41,542 nucleotides of DNA from UBA4722 sp044221135 (GTDB lineage Bacteria > Pseudomonadota > Gammaproteobacteria > DSM-16500), in assembly GCA_044221135.1 (NCBI GenBank), contig JBGAPT010000015.1, positions 1-41,542 on the forward strand, given 5' to 3'. The translations under genes were made by a program, and so were the position numbers. Shown here piece after piece: positions 26,001-34,100 of this stretch (the first letter of the stretch is position 1; every line of letters begins with the position of its first letter). The notes beneath the pieces are model-generated. The model was not told the origin of the DNA and did not search any database. It was given only the letters and a program-made list of their open reading frames with translations.

Positions 26001-26673
26001 ATAATATAGTTGTGTTGAATGTGGTTTCTAATTGTTTTTGTTCTGTTTGGTATTCTACACCGTAAACAGCTGTTATAAACGTATCAAACTCTTTTTTTAA
26101 TTGCTCTCTTAAGTCATTATATATTTTTCGTTCTGTTTCATCTGCAGTCTCTATGCTTTTCACCATTAAGACATAATCAATACTACGTAATCGGCCTAAT
26201 CCACGTAAAAGTGTATTATTTGCTTCAACTTGAAGATGATTAATAGTACGATCATTGATTTCTTTTGCAGCGGTTGCATCGCGTATGACAGCGATGCCGG
26301 TGGGATATTTTTTTTCATCTTTTATAACATTACGTATGATTCCGAATTGATGATCTAAATCTTCACGAAAAAAATCATCTAATTTTGCATAGGTTTTTTG
26401 TGAAGCATCTTGCTGGGGATAAATTTTTTCTTCTTCGGCGGGTTTTTCATTGGCTAATCTAATTTTTTCAGCGATTTTTTGGTGTCTCGCGAATATACCA
26501 AGAATCGATTCTCCCACAGGTGGCTCTAGGTGAGCTATTAAACTCTTAGGTGGCTGTGAGGGTAGAGAGAAGGTTAAAAAATTATAAGGTGGATTGTAAT
26601 CACTATAATCTTTGCTATGTTTTAAAATGGGTGCTCGTTTGTTCTCTAAACCACTGCCTCTCTGTTCCATCAT
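23074..26673 (-). CDS. Large (1199 aa) effector-like protein with degenerate CX5R phosphatase motif
   Basis: Start ATG 26673, with AGGG about 8 bases upstream; the in-frame GTG at 26682 overlaps that site. The family is not certain. Residues 544-552 read CASGQDGTG, close to the CX5R loop CKSGKDRTG of SopB/SidF-type phosphoinositide phosphatases, but the essential Arg is Gly (codon GGA at 25024-25026, one transition from AGA). A preceding CNFEGAFYSMKVSAK segment and a later GGSLGCKKSSKG may be remains of that fold. A long hydrophobic Gly/Ala-rich region (about 740-825: LLMIAGAGLLLVGVLAVL, then ALALSAETAATFTGITGL, then AFVAGAIGYTVE) suggests membrane hairpins. Three repeats MSPDQDQKSSMSPNKNQKFP then ISPNQSQQ lie near 1126-1150. 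The tail ends NKENPHPH. There is no signal peptide. A host-targeted effector is a fair guess; the motif link is tentative. Confidence 0.8.
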   Translation of the reverse strand: MMEQRGSGLENKRAPILKHSKDYSDYNPPYNFLTFSLPSQPPKSLIAHLEPPVGESILGIFARHQKIAEKIRLANEKPAEEEKIYPQQDASQKTYAKLDDFFREDLDHQFGIIRNVIKDEKKYPTGIAVIRDATAAKEINDRTINHLQVEANNTLLRGLGRLRSIDYVLMVKSIETADETERKIYNDLREQLKKEFDTFITAVYGVEYQTEQKQLETTFNTTILCHILHEANLDEGCVTTEDYKQLLFHYRNLSSFIDPAKSLVTVSYDADNHILHRITQDPVTTKLPEQTESILREMGTVTAFPTNEEKNFQTAQNKSIQIANRYFATSAASDDRTGPAQTRKTLLDGSRNTFFTTSELVFFTANSELTRDTFLDAKARPADTRRFVRGATPVYVGKGESEARITQAARHNIEQVRQFVITQLKKEGILSEEEEKNFGIHFTCLLTDTKWFDSENQKLMIRISKAVTEDDPESKNGFTAAACNFEGAFYSMKVSAKLPTEDAENKLEIDTKGQNLNQAERYRQVAKLSCFIAGKKHIIELVGCASGQDGTGTEAEYTDQEFKRECYTRHSIDDTDAVEKTSAKSRNTAEMATHLSGGSLGCKKSSKGEGLFSADTDKAIYLDSAETNKEPELDKNQLETMVKNPSEMALKKYEKMKNEFDTTCERGFHLLELYARPVPTYLSEHIPHPENTKPEDLYLLTEALETANRVVKGPGADPIRYSRDVYRLITIAETLDKSHRYAGMVGELLMIAGAGLLLVGVLAVLTAPATGGSSLLALALSAETAATFTGITGLTATTGVGLATLGSTAFVAGAIGYTVERKYEKNPLTQVSHKLSKLTELAPTTSDQNDFQMPFTPSNPKDPLVPFTPAFFLSHCDSLINQKKVEKNDRISLISSLKQGIVYTQAAIQTALTRQSAMIDINRLAWSTPERKPFNLPTPAANEEHSAASIDITLYTKKMMEEFDVSSEEAEALLTVSSAIGAQEAQGGALKSGQLLFGTTFSSGIFAVNKQGSPSTLVVYRVDGILVIENVYKPSSVTLLSGMKEINNPFEYRERYILRQNQNNWELTLSPNSSLSMNPEFLKHIVEQAIKKLKQTQLSDDDLFLFVPCLTDKAFAKEFLKKLKENFMSMSPDQDQKSSMSPNKNQKFPISPNQSQQLKDLISKNYGEKWPVHLSSIRLLLEKKIMERAPNNKENPHPH

Positions 26674-26932
26674 TTCTATCACCCTTTTAAAACTGCTTAA
26701 TGAATAAATGATTATAGACTATTTGTTAAGTTTTATATAGGTGTGGGATTTTTTTAGCGAGGGTATCGGGGGTAGTTTGGTTTAGGTTATTTTGCTGAGT
26801 TATTTCCATGAGATTTGCTATCCTACTTTTGTGTTATCTGCGTGTTTATGTCATCTTCGTGTTCTATCTCCATTTGTAAGGTGTCATCTCCATTTTTAAC
26901 GTGTCATCCCTGCTCTCTACTATGTCATCCCC

Positions 26933-27058
26933 GCGAAGGCGGGGACCCATCATGACTTGTCTCCTTAACATCTTATTTCTTGGTAATTCAATTTCAATTG
27001 TACTCATTATTGCTTAGTGGTATTTGCAAAATGGGTCCCCGCCTTCGCGGGGATGACA
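26933..27058. repeat. Palindromic element copy 11 (orientation A, shortened interior)
   Basis: The core is 126 bp, about 11 bp shorter than the standard. The first 60 bases of the two flanks mirror exactly (GACATAGTAGAGAGCAGGG and CGTTAAAAATGGAGATGACA against the left side). Further out the left (26850-26932) and right (27059-27180) arrays diverge, with five extra CACGTTAGAAG units on the right. This copy fills the 520-bp gap between two genes. Confidence 0.93.
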
Positions 27059-27194
27059 TAGTAGAGAGCAGGGATGACACGTTAAAAATGGAGATGACAC
27101 GTTAGAAGTAGAGATGGCACGTTAGCAGTAGAGATGACACGTTAGAAGCAGGGATGACACATTAGAAGCAGAGATGACGCAGACTCTGCAAAAC

Positions 27195-27803
27195 TCAACT
27201 ATTACCATCCCCTACACTAGCACGCCGACGAGCTCTTTCTGCATCGAACCACGCATCCATTTCTTCTGTATCTTTAAAAATAATACGATTTAAACATTCA
27301 GGGCCTGCATAGTGATCTAATTTGCCATCATAGAGTTTACCGTCTAAGTGATCTGTTTCATGCTGGAATACTCTGGCTTCATAATCTTCCATCTTGCGCT
27401 CTATTTTATCGCCTGCTGGCGTATAGTAAGTGGCTATGATGGCATCATATCGATTGACCAGACCTACTGTCAGCGGAATAGAAAAACAGCCTTCGTATTC
27501 GGGTACTAATTTGTATTCTGTTTCATTCGGACGCAGATAAGGAACATACGATGGATTGATCATGATTTCTGCTTTTTTATCGAATTCTGATCCATCCGGT
27601 GTAAAAATAAAAACTCTTCTTGTGATGCCCCATTGATTTGCTGCCATGCCTGCAGCAGGATCTTTAAGCTGTTCAGGCAAAATGGAATAGCACATATTTT
27701 TTATGACTTCTTCGAGCGCCGGGTCTTTAAAATTTCGCTCTTCTGGCATGGTTTTACGTAAAATGGGATCTGTTTTTGGAACAAGCGTCAGTAATTTTGG
27801 CAT
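27195..27803 (-). CDS. def: Peptide deformylase
   Basis: 202 residues. It removes the formyl group from N-terminal methionine of new proteins. Three metal-site motifs are visible: motif I DPAAGMAANQWG (a variant of GxGLAAxQ, about 48-59), motif II EYEGCFSIP (EGCLS type, Cys ligand, about 105) and motif III QHETDHLDG (HExxH, about 147-155). The C-terminal tail (DAERARRRASVGDGNS) is longer than usual. It lies 18 bases after serA on the same strand, so the two are probably one transcript. It is not in the common def-fmt operon, and it may be a second deformylase gene. Confidence 0.92.
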   Translation of the reverse strand: MPKLLTLVPKTDPILRKTMPEERNFKDPALEEVIKNMCYSILPEQLKDPAAGMAANQWGITRRVFIFTPDGSEFDKKAEIMINPSYVPYLRPNETEYKLVPEYEGCFSIPLTVGLVNRYDAIIATYYTPAGDKIERKMEDYEARVFQHETDHLDGKLYDGKLDHYAGPECLNRIIFKDTEEMDAWFDAERARRRASVGDGNS

Positions 27804-27821
27804 GTTTTTATCTCACAATGA

Positions 27822-28997
27822 TTAATGAATACCTATCTTCCTGATTTGAATAACGCCCACAATATTTTTCAAGGCAGCTATCACTTTATCATCCACATCA
27901 TGGTCCAGATCAATTAAGGTATAAGCAATATTATCTTTAGATTTATTCACTAAACTCACAATATTAAATTCAGCAGAACCCAGTGTACTGGATATTTGAG
28001 CCACCATATTCGGCACATTCGCATTGACGATCGCGAGTCGTGTTAATTTATGATGAGGCGGCACATCCACAATGGGAAAATTAACGGTGGACCCAATGGC
28101 TCCGTACTCCAAAAATGCCCGTACTTGCTTCGCAAGCATCACAGCACAGTTTTCTTCTGCTTCTTTAGTGGAAGCGCCTAAATGCGGCAAGCTAATCACG
28201 GCTTCATATTCTCTTAAAGAATGATGCGGAAAATCGCTGACATATTTAAATATTTTTTTAGCTTGAATGCTTTCGAGCAGTGCATCATGATCAATGATGC
28301 CATCTCTAGAAAAATTTAATAACACAACAGAGGGTTTCATGAGATTTAATTCTTTGGCGGAAATCATTCCTTTTGTTTCCGTAATGAGAGGTACATGAAA
28401 AGTAATATAATCGGCAACACGTAATACATCTTCCAGGCGCTTTGCCTGACTGACATTCGCAGATAATTCCCATGCACGATTAATCGTAATTTGCGGGTCA
28501 TAGCCAATGACTTTCATTCCTAAAGCATGCGCAGCATTTGCTATTTTGACGCCAATACTGCCTAGACCCACTACACCTAATGTTTTACCTAGAATTTCTT
28601 GTCCTGCGAATTGTTTTTTGTCGCGCTCGATGGTGCTTGATAATTCTTCTTCAGTGCAATGTAAATTTTTCACATATTGCAAAGCATGATTTAAGTGTCT
28701 GGAAGCAATCAGCATGCCAGCCAGTGCTAATTCACACACTGCATTTGCATTGGCACCCGGTGTATTTAATATGGGAATTCCTCTTTGCGTTAATTTGTCC
28801 TGAGGAATATTGTTGACGCCTGCCCCTGCGCGTCCAACAACTTTCACAGACGCAGGAATGGGATAATCATGTAAATCATAAGAGCGTACTAAAATCGCAT
28901 CGGCATCCGTTACGGTGTTAGAAACATGGTATAAATCAGAAGGAAATTCTTGCAAACCGGCTTCTGAAATAGTATTAAGGGTAAGGATTTTAAACAT
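27822..28997 (-). CDS. serA: D-3-phosphoglycerate dehydrogenase
   Basis: 391 residues. It oxidises 3-phosphoglycerate, the first step of serine synthesis. The D-isomer-specific dehydrogenase fold is clear: SYDLHDYPIPASVKVVGRAG, then AGVNNIPQDKLTQRGIPILN, then NAN motif GANANAVCELAL, the NAD loop LGVVGLGSIGVKIANAA (about 140-155), and the catalytic region SRDGIIDHDALLES with FPHHS (about 255) and LPHLGAST. A C-terminal ACT domain (about 310-391: HHKLTRLAIVNANVPNMVAQ to VIQIRKIGIH) gives serine feedback in this family. AGAGGAG precedes the ATG. It is divergent from the serB-like gene with only 55 bases between them, so a shared regulatory region is likely. Confidence 0.95.
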   Translation of the reverse strand: MFKILTLNTISEAGLQEFPSDLYHVSNTVTDADAILVRSYDLHDYPIPASVKVVGRAGAGVNNIPQDKLTQRGIPILNTPGANANAVCELALAGMLIASRHLNHALQYVKNLHCTEEELSSTIERDKKQFAGQEILGKTLGVVGLGSIGVKIANAAHALGMKVIGYDPQITINRAWELSANVSQAKRLEDVLRVADYITFHVPLITETKGMISAKELNLMKPSVVLLNFSRDGIIDHDALLESIQAKKIFKYVSDFPHHSLREYEAVISLPHLGASTKEAEENCAVMLAKQVRAFLEYGAIGSTVNFPIVDVPPHHKLTRLAIVNANVPNMVAQISSTLGSAEFNIVSLVNKSKDNIAYTLIDLDHDVDDKVIAALKNIVGVIQIRKIGIH

Positions 28998-29052
28998 ATA
29001 CTCCTCTTTTAATATAAGATAAGATTTATTAAAATGCCCATCTTAAGAGACT

Positions 29053-29805
29053 ATGGAAAAAGATGCAATGATTAAACAAGATTGGCAAATAACAGAACCT
29101 TTTACTGCGATTATTTTCGATTGTGATGGGACGCTCACGTCCATTGAAGGGATAGACTACTTGGCTGAGCTGCATGGAGTTTATCATCCAGTGGCAAGAT
29201 TAACACAAGAAGCCATGGCAAAAAGTGGCTTAACCCCTGCGTTATATCAACAACGACTGGATTTAGTGCAGCCTAATGAAGCGGATATGATGCAATTGGG
29301 TATGGCTTATTGTGATCATCTGATGCCAGATGTCGCTCAAGTGATGCGTGCTTTGCAAGCATTCAATAAAACCATTTATATTATCTCAGCAGGATTACAA
29401 CCGGCGGTGAATCACTTGGCAGACTATTTAACCATTCCTTTAACGCAAGTCAAAGCAGTGGGTGTTTCTTTTGATGATAAAAAAGCGTATCGCAGCTTTG
29501 ACTCGGAATCACCTCTCATCCACAATCATGGCAAGCAAACGTTTGTCAAAGAAATTCAAAAAACCTATTCACGAATTTTATATGTAGGAGATGGATTAAA
29601 TGATTTAGCGGTGAAAAGTCATGTGACACGCTTTGTTGGTTTTGGTGGTGCGTTTTATAGAAACCACATTGCGGAAGAAAGTGATTTTTACATTACTGAT
29701 TTTTCAGCGTTACTGCCTCTTGCGTTGACGGAAGCGGAAAGTAAGCAGCTTGTGCCTGAGTTAGCTGCATTGTATTGGAAAGGGTTGGATAAGCTGAAAG
29801 GTTGA
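29053..29805 (+). CDS. HAD-family phosphatase, phosphoserine phosphatase-like
   Basis: 250 residues. HAD motifs: I IFDCDGTLTSIEG (Asp nucleophile pair, about residues 19-23), II IISAGLQPAVN (about 113), III a Lys in the HGKQTFVKEI region, and IV YVGDGLNDLAVK (about 180). DxDGT plus SAG, GDGxND and the cap helices (IDYLAELHGVYHPVARLT) resemble SerB. SerB makes L-serine from phosphoserine, completing the pathway begun by serA, to which this gene is divergent. There is no N-terminal ACT-like domain as in enterobacterial SerB, so the identity as SerB rests on context. The start may be ATG 29053 or the ATG at 29068. Confidence 0.8.
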   Translation: MEKDAMIKQDWQITEPFTAIIFDCDGTLTSIEGIDYLAELHGVYHPVARLTQEAMAKSGLTPALYQQRLDLVQPNEADMMQLGMAYCDHLMPDVAQVMRALQAFNKTIYIISAGLQPAVNHLADYLTIPLTQVKAVGVSFDDKKAYRSFDSESPLIHNHGKQTFVKEIQKTYSRILYVGDGLNDLAVKSHVTRFVGFGGAFYRNHIAEESDFYITDFSALLPLALTEAESKQLVPELAALYWKGLDKLKG

Positions 29806-30011
29806 TTTATAGTGGGGTTTGAAATATCACAGTTGAGTCCACTGCTTCTAATGTGTCGTCTCTGCTTTTAACGTGTTATCTTTGTTTAACATGTTATCTC
29901 TGCTTTTAATGTGTTATATCTGCTGCTAACGTGTCATCTTTGCTTTTAATATGTTATCTCTGCTTTTAATGTGTTATCTCTGCTTTTAATGTGTCATCCC
30001 TGTTTCTAACG

Positions 30012-30149
30012 TGTCATCCCCGCGAAGGCGGGGACCCATTATGACTAATCTCTTAATCTGCATTATTTCCTGAGCATTTAACTTTTATTATACTGATGTA
30101 TCGTTTGGAGGTATTTGCTAAATGGGTCCCCGCCTTCGCGGGGATGACA
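30012..30149. repeat. Palindromic element copy 12 (orientation A) with a strongly unequal flank
   Basis: The core is standard. The left flank (about 29845-30011) has about nine 20-bp units (GTGTTATCTCTGCTTTTAAT and close variants, several identical) while the right flank has only two or three (CACGTTAGAAACAGGGATGA). Left and right units share the spacer ACGTGT / ACACGT, so they are related despite the different numbers. Confidence 0.93.
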
Positions 30150-30205
30150 CGTTAGAAACAGGGATGACACGTTAGAAACAGTGGTGAAAGATGGCCAATC
30201 ACATC

Positions 30206-30835
30206 TTACGGAGAGACAGTCGGACTCAGTATTTTCTCCCAGCTGCAATCGATCATCGATTTTTGCGCAGTCGTATTGCAAATTAAATCAGACTTAAATA
30301 AAACAGGGCCGCGGTAAAAAGGAGATGTCATCACTTCAGATGCAGATACTGTAAATTTTGTATTTTTTAGTGTGCTCAGATTGATAAGATAATTTTTTAA
30401 ATTAAACGTACTGACTCCCAGTACGTTGTCATGATCTAATTCATAATAGCAATGTAAAGTGCCGTCTACATGCAGCGCATTTCCAGTTGTATCTGGATAA
30501 GATGCAGCATTTTTATTGATGGTTATTAAATCTGTACTGATGTATACGGAGAGAGGTGCATCAGGGTTGATCTTCGTTAAAGTAGAATCGTTATGGAAGT
30601 TATCAACAACCCATCCTTCCGAAGAAGGTCTGTTCACCACCCAGGGTGCTACTTCTATTTCTTCTGTGCTGAAATCCGTGACTTCCAATTTTCTCACAGT
30701 AATAAGAGATTTTTTTCCTGTATGCGTAATTTCATCGGCATTTGGGCATGCTATAGGCAGCCCAGGTGGAATAACGGCAAATAATTTTGCGGAAAAGCTT
30801 AATAACAGTGTCATAACAAAAATTTTTTTTAACAT
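30206..30835 (-). CDS. Secreted protein of unknown function
   Basis: 209 residues from ATG 30835 (MLKKIFVMTLLLSFSAKLFA), preferred because GAGGA is 7 bases upstream. Signal peptide with likely cleavage after LFA, before VIPPGLPIACPNADE. The mature part looks beta-rich, with few cysteines (IACPN, LHCYYELDHD, SDLICNTTAQ, IDCSWEK), four in all, perhaps two disulfides. The tone of the sequence (GLPIACPNADEITHTGKKSL, DGTLHCYYELD) resembles small periplasmic or exported Legionellales proteins annotated as hypothetical; I do not recognise a domain. The gene ends about 20 bases from the element 12 flank. It is divergent from the adhesin gene; the 290-bp gap between them shows no motif I can name. Confidence 0.75.
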   Translation of the reverse strand: MLKKIFVMTLLLSFSAKLFAVIPPGLPIACPNADEITHTGKKSLITVRKLEVTDFSTEEIEVAPWVVNRPSSEGWVVDNFHNDSTLTKINPDAPLSVYISTDLITINKNAASYPDTTGNALHVDGTLHCYYELDHDNVLGVSTFNLKNYLINLSTLKNTKFTVSASEVMTSPFYRGPVLFKSDLICNTTAQKSMIDCSWEKILSPTVSP

Positions 30836-31122
30836 GTTAGCTTCCTCTGTATCGTGCAATCTAAAAAAGAAAGTGCGATGAGTCTATTATAAGTGGTTTT
30901 ACAGTTTTGTGAGCAGTAACGACCTTAAATCAGGCCACTTCGACCACTGTCTGCTCATAGTATGATCATCATATTGTATTTTATACTAATTGGAATCATT
31001 CATCAGACGCATAATACATGGCTTCGTCCCTATGATTGATAGGGCGTTTAATGATAATATTGTTAATATGTTGACGATGGCTTTCTCCTGCTTGAGATAA
31101 CATTAAACGGAATTTTTTTTAG

Positions 31123-34100
31123 ATGAATCTAAAATGGATTGTAGGTTCTTTATCTATTAAAAAGAAAATAAGAATAAGTATTTTTCTTATTTATTCTATC
31201 TGCGTGAGTTCGCCTGCTCAGGCTAATCCAGAAATTGATAAAATCACCGCTGGAAATGTTAACATGACTTCTCCATCCTCTAATACATTAGAGGTGAATC
31301 AGTCTACTGCAAGAGCTATTCTTGAGTGGCATTCTTTTAATATTAATCCTAATGAAAAAACGCATTTTCAACAGCCACCCGGTGGTATTGCTTTGAATCG
31401 CATTGATCCTGCGCAAGGTGTGTCACAAATTCTGGGCCAGCTTTCAGCAACAGGTAAAATTATTCTGGTCAATCAGGCAGGTATCTTTTTTGGTCCTAAT
31501 GCACATGTGGATGTAGGTGGCATTATAGCTTCAACCAGAGATATCACCGATAAAAATTTTCTTTCAGATAAATATATTTTTACAAAATCTTCTCATTACA
31601 ATGGATCGATCATTAACTACGGCACTATCAAAGCAGAAGATTATGGATTAGTTTCATTACTGGCTTCAAATGTGATTAATAATGGCCTTATTCAGGCTCG
31701 TTTTGGTAATGTAGTGCTTGCATCAGGCGATAAAATGACGCTTGATTTATATGGAGATCAATTAATTAATTTTAGTATTGATAAAAAAATAAGTGAAACG
31801 GGTGTTGATGAAAATAATAAAAATATCAAAGACGGTGTTCGAAATACAGGTGAAATTCTTGCAGACGGTGGCATGATTTTAATAACAGCAAAAGCAGCGT
31901 TGAATGTGGTCGATAATGCTATTAACATGCAAGGTATTCTTCAGGCAAAATCTGTTCATAAAAAAAATGGCACCATTTTTTTGTCGGGCGATCAATTTAA
32001 TCAAACACAGGTTTCTGGAAAAATGGATGCATCAGGTTATGGATCGCATCAAAAAGGAGGCGATGTTTTTGTTTCTGGAAAACGTATTTTTGTTGCTTCA
32101 TCTGGGAACATGGATGTCAGTGGTGATAGAGGTGGAGGCAATATAATCATAGGAGGAAATAAAAAGCATCATAAGCTGCCTGAGGCAGACACTACTATTA
32201 TTGCACCAGGATCACAATTTTCTGCAAATGCAATAACAAAGGGTGATGCTGGAAAAATAAAAATGTTATCTGATAATCTCACGGCTGTGTATGGTGATTT
32301 CAATGTGCAAGGGGGATCGCTGTCAGGCCATGGTGGAGAGATAGAAACATCGGGGCCTAATCTGGATGTGAATCACATAGGAATTATTAATGCGAAAGCA
32401 CGAGATATTAAAGATTATGGCTGGTGGGTAATAGATCCATCGAATGTGACTATTAATAATAATGCAACACAAAATATAAGTTTTAGCAGTGATACGTATA
32501 CGCCAACTGCATCGGGTGTTGCAAATGTTGTGTTAAATGCAGGTGAGCTGGGTACTCGCTTAAATAGTGCGAATGTGATGGTAGTAACTGCGAATGCGGT
32601 GGGGCTTCAAAACGGAGATATCATTGTTAATGATGCAGCTAATCAATTGCAAACGAATTGGGGATCTACTGGAACAACCTTAACTTTACAAGCGGATCGA
32701 AATATTACGATTTCATCTAATATTTCACTGTCGGGCACTAATCAAGGTATCACACTGGTGGCAGGCAATACGGTGAACAGCGGTGGTGTCACACTGAATG
32801 GCACATTAAATGGTGGTTTTGCTTTATCTATTACAAGTGGTTCTTCTGGCGCTGTCACGTTGGGTGCAACGATTGGTGCAACAACACCGTTGAATAGTGT
32901 TTCAATTACAGGTCCAGCGGGTATTGGAATGAATACAGCTACGGTGAGTACTACAGGTGCTCAAACTTATAATAATGCAGTCACGTTGGGTAGTACGTCT
33001 TCTGTGACAGGAGGCACCCTTAGTTTTCAGGGTGTTTCTCTAGGTAGTAATACGCTGACTGTGAGTACTACAGCAAGCAATAGTTCTATTGCGGGTGTGG
33101 TGAGTGGAACGGGTGGGTTAGTTAAATCAGGCAGTGGAACATTAGCGTTAACGAATGGAGCAAGTACTTATACAGGTTCTACAACCATTAATGCGGGAAC
33201 GTTAAGTGCAAACGTATTAGCAGATGGTGGAACGAATAGTTCATTAGGTGCAGCGACAGGTGCGCCTGCTACGATTGGATTAGGTAGTAGTTCAGCAGGT
33301 GTTTTATTGTATACCGGTGGGTCTGCTTCAACAAATCGGGCCATAACGATTGGTGGGAGTGGCGGCGGGACGATTCGGGCAACCACGGACGCTGCAACGT
33401 TGACGTTAGCAGGTAATATTGATACAGGTGGTAATGCTCTTACATTGGATGAGAATACGGCGAATATTACTGTATCGGGTGTGATCAGTGGTGCGGGTAG
33501 TCTGACTAAAACAGGTAGTGGGCTGTTGATATTATCCGGTGTGAATACTTATTCAGGCGATACAACTATTAATGTGGGGACATTGCAGTTAGGAATAGCG
33601 AATGCAATTTCATCCAGTAGTGATGTGAGTTTAGCAGATGCAGCCAGTGCTATTTTTAATCTTAATAATTTTAACGATGCGATAGGATCATTAGCAGGTG
33701 GTGGTTCCAGTGGTGGTAATGTAAGTTTGGGCTCAGGCACTTTAACAACAGGTGGTGACGATAATAGTACGAGTTATAGTGGTGTGATCAGTGGTACAGG
33801 CAATTTAATAAAGTCGGGTGCGGGTACGATGATATTGGGGAATGCAGCAAATACCTATACAGGATCGACTACAATTCATGCGGGAACGTTGAGTGTGGGA
33901 ACATTAGCAAATGCCGGTATTAATAGTTCATTGGGCGCGCCAACAGGATCTTCTGCAATCATCTCATTGGGCAGTAGTACAGCGGGTATTTTATCTTATT
34001 CAGGTGGATCGATTTCAACGGATAGAAGAATAACAATAGGTGGTGCAGGCGGTGGAACGGTTCGGGCGGTGACGAATGGTGCAACATTAACATTGGCTGG

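Noticed and set aside
29845..30011. Regular 20-bp repeats resembling a CRISPR array
   Set aside because: Units are contiguous degenerate tandem copies with 6-9 base variable parts, not direct repeats with unique 30-base spacers, and no cas gene is near.
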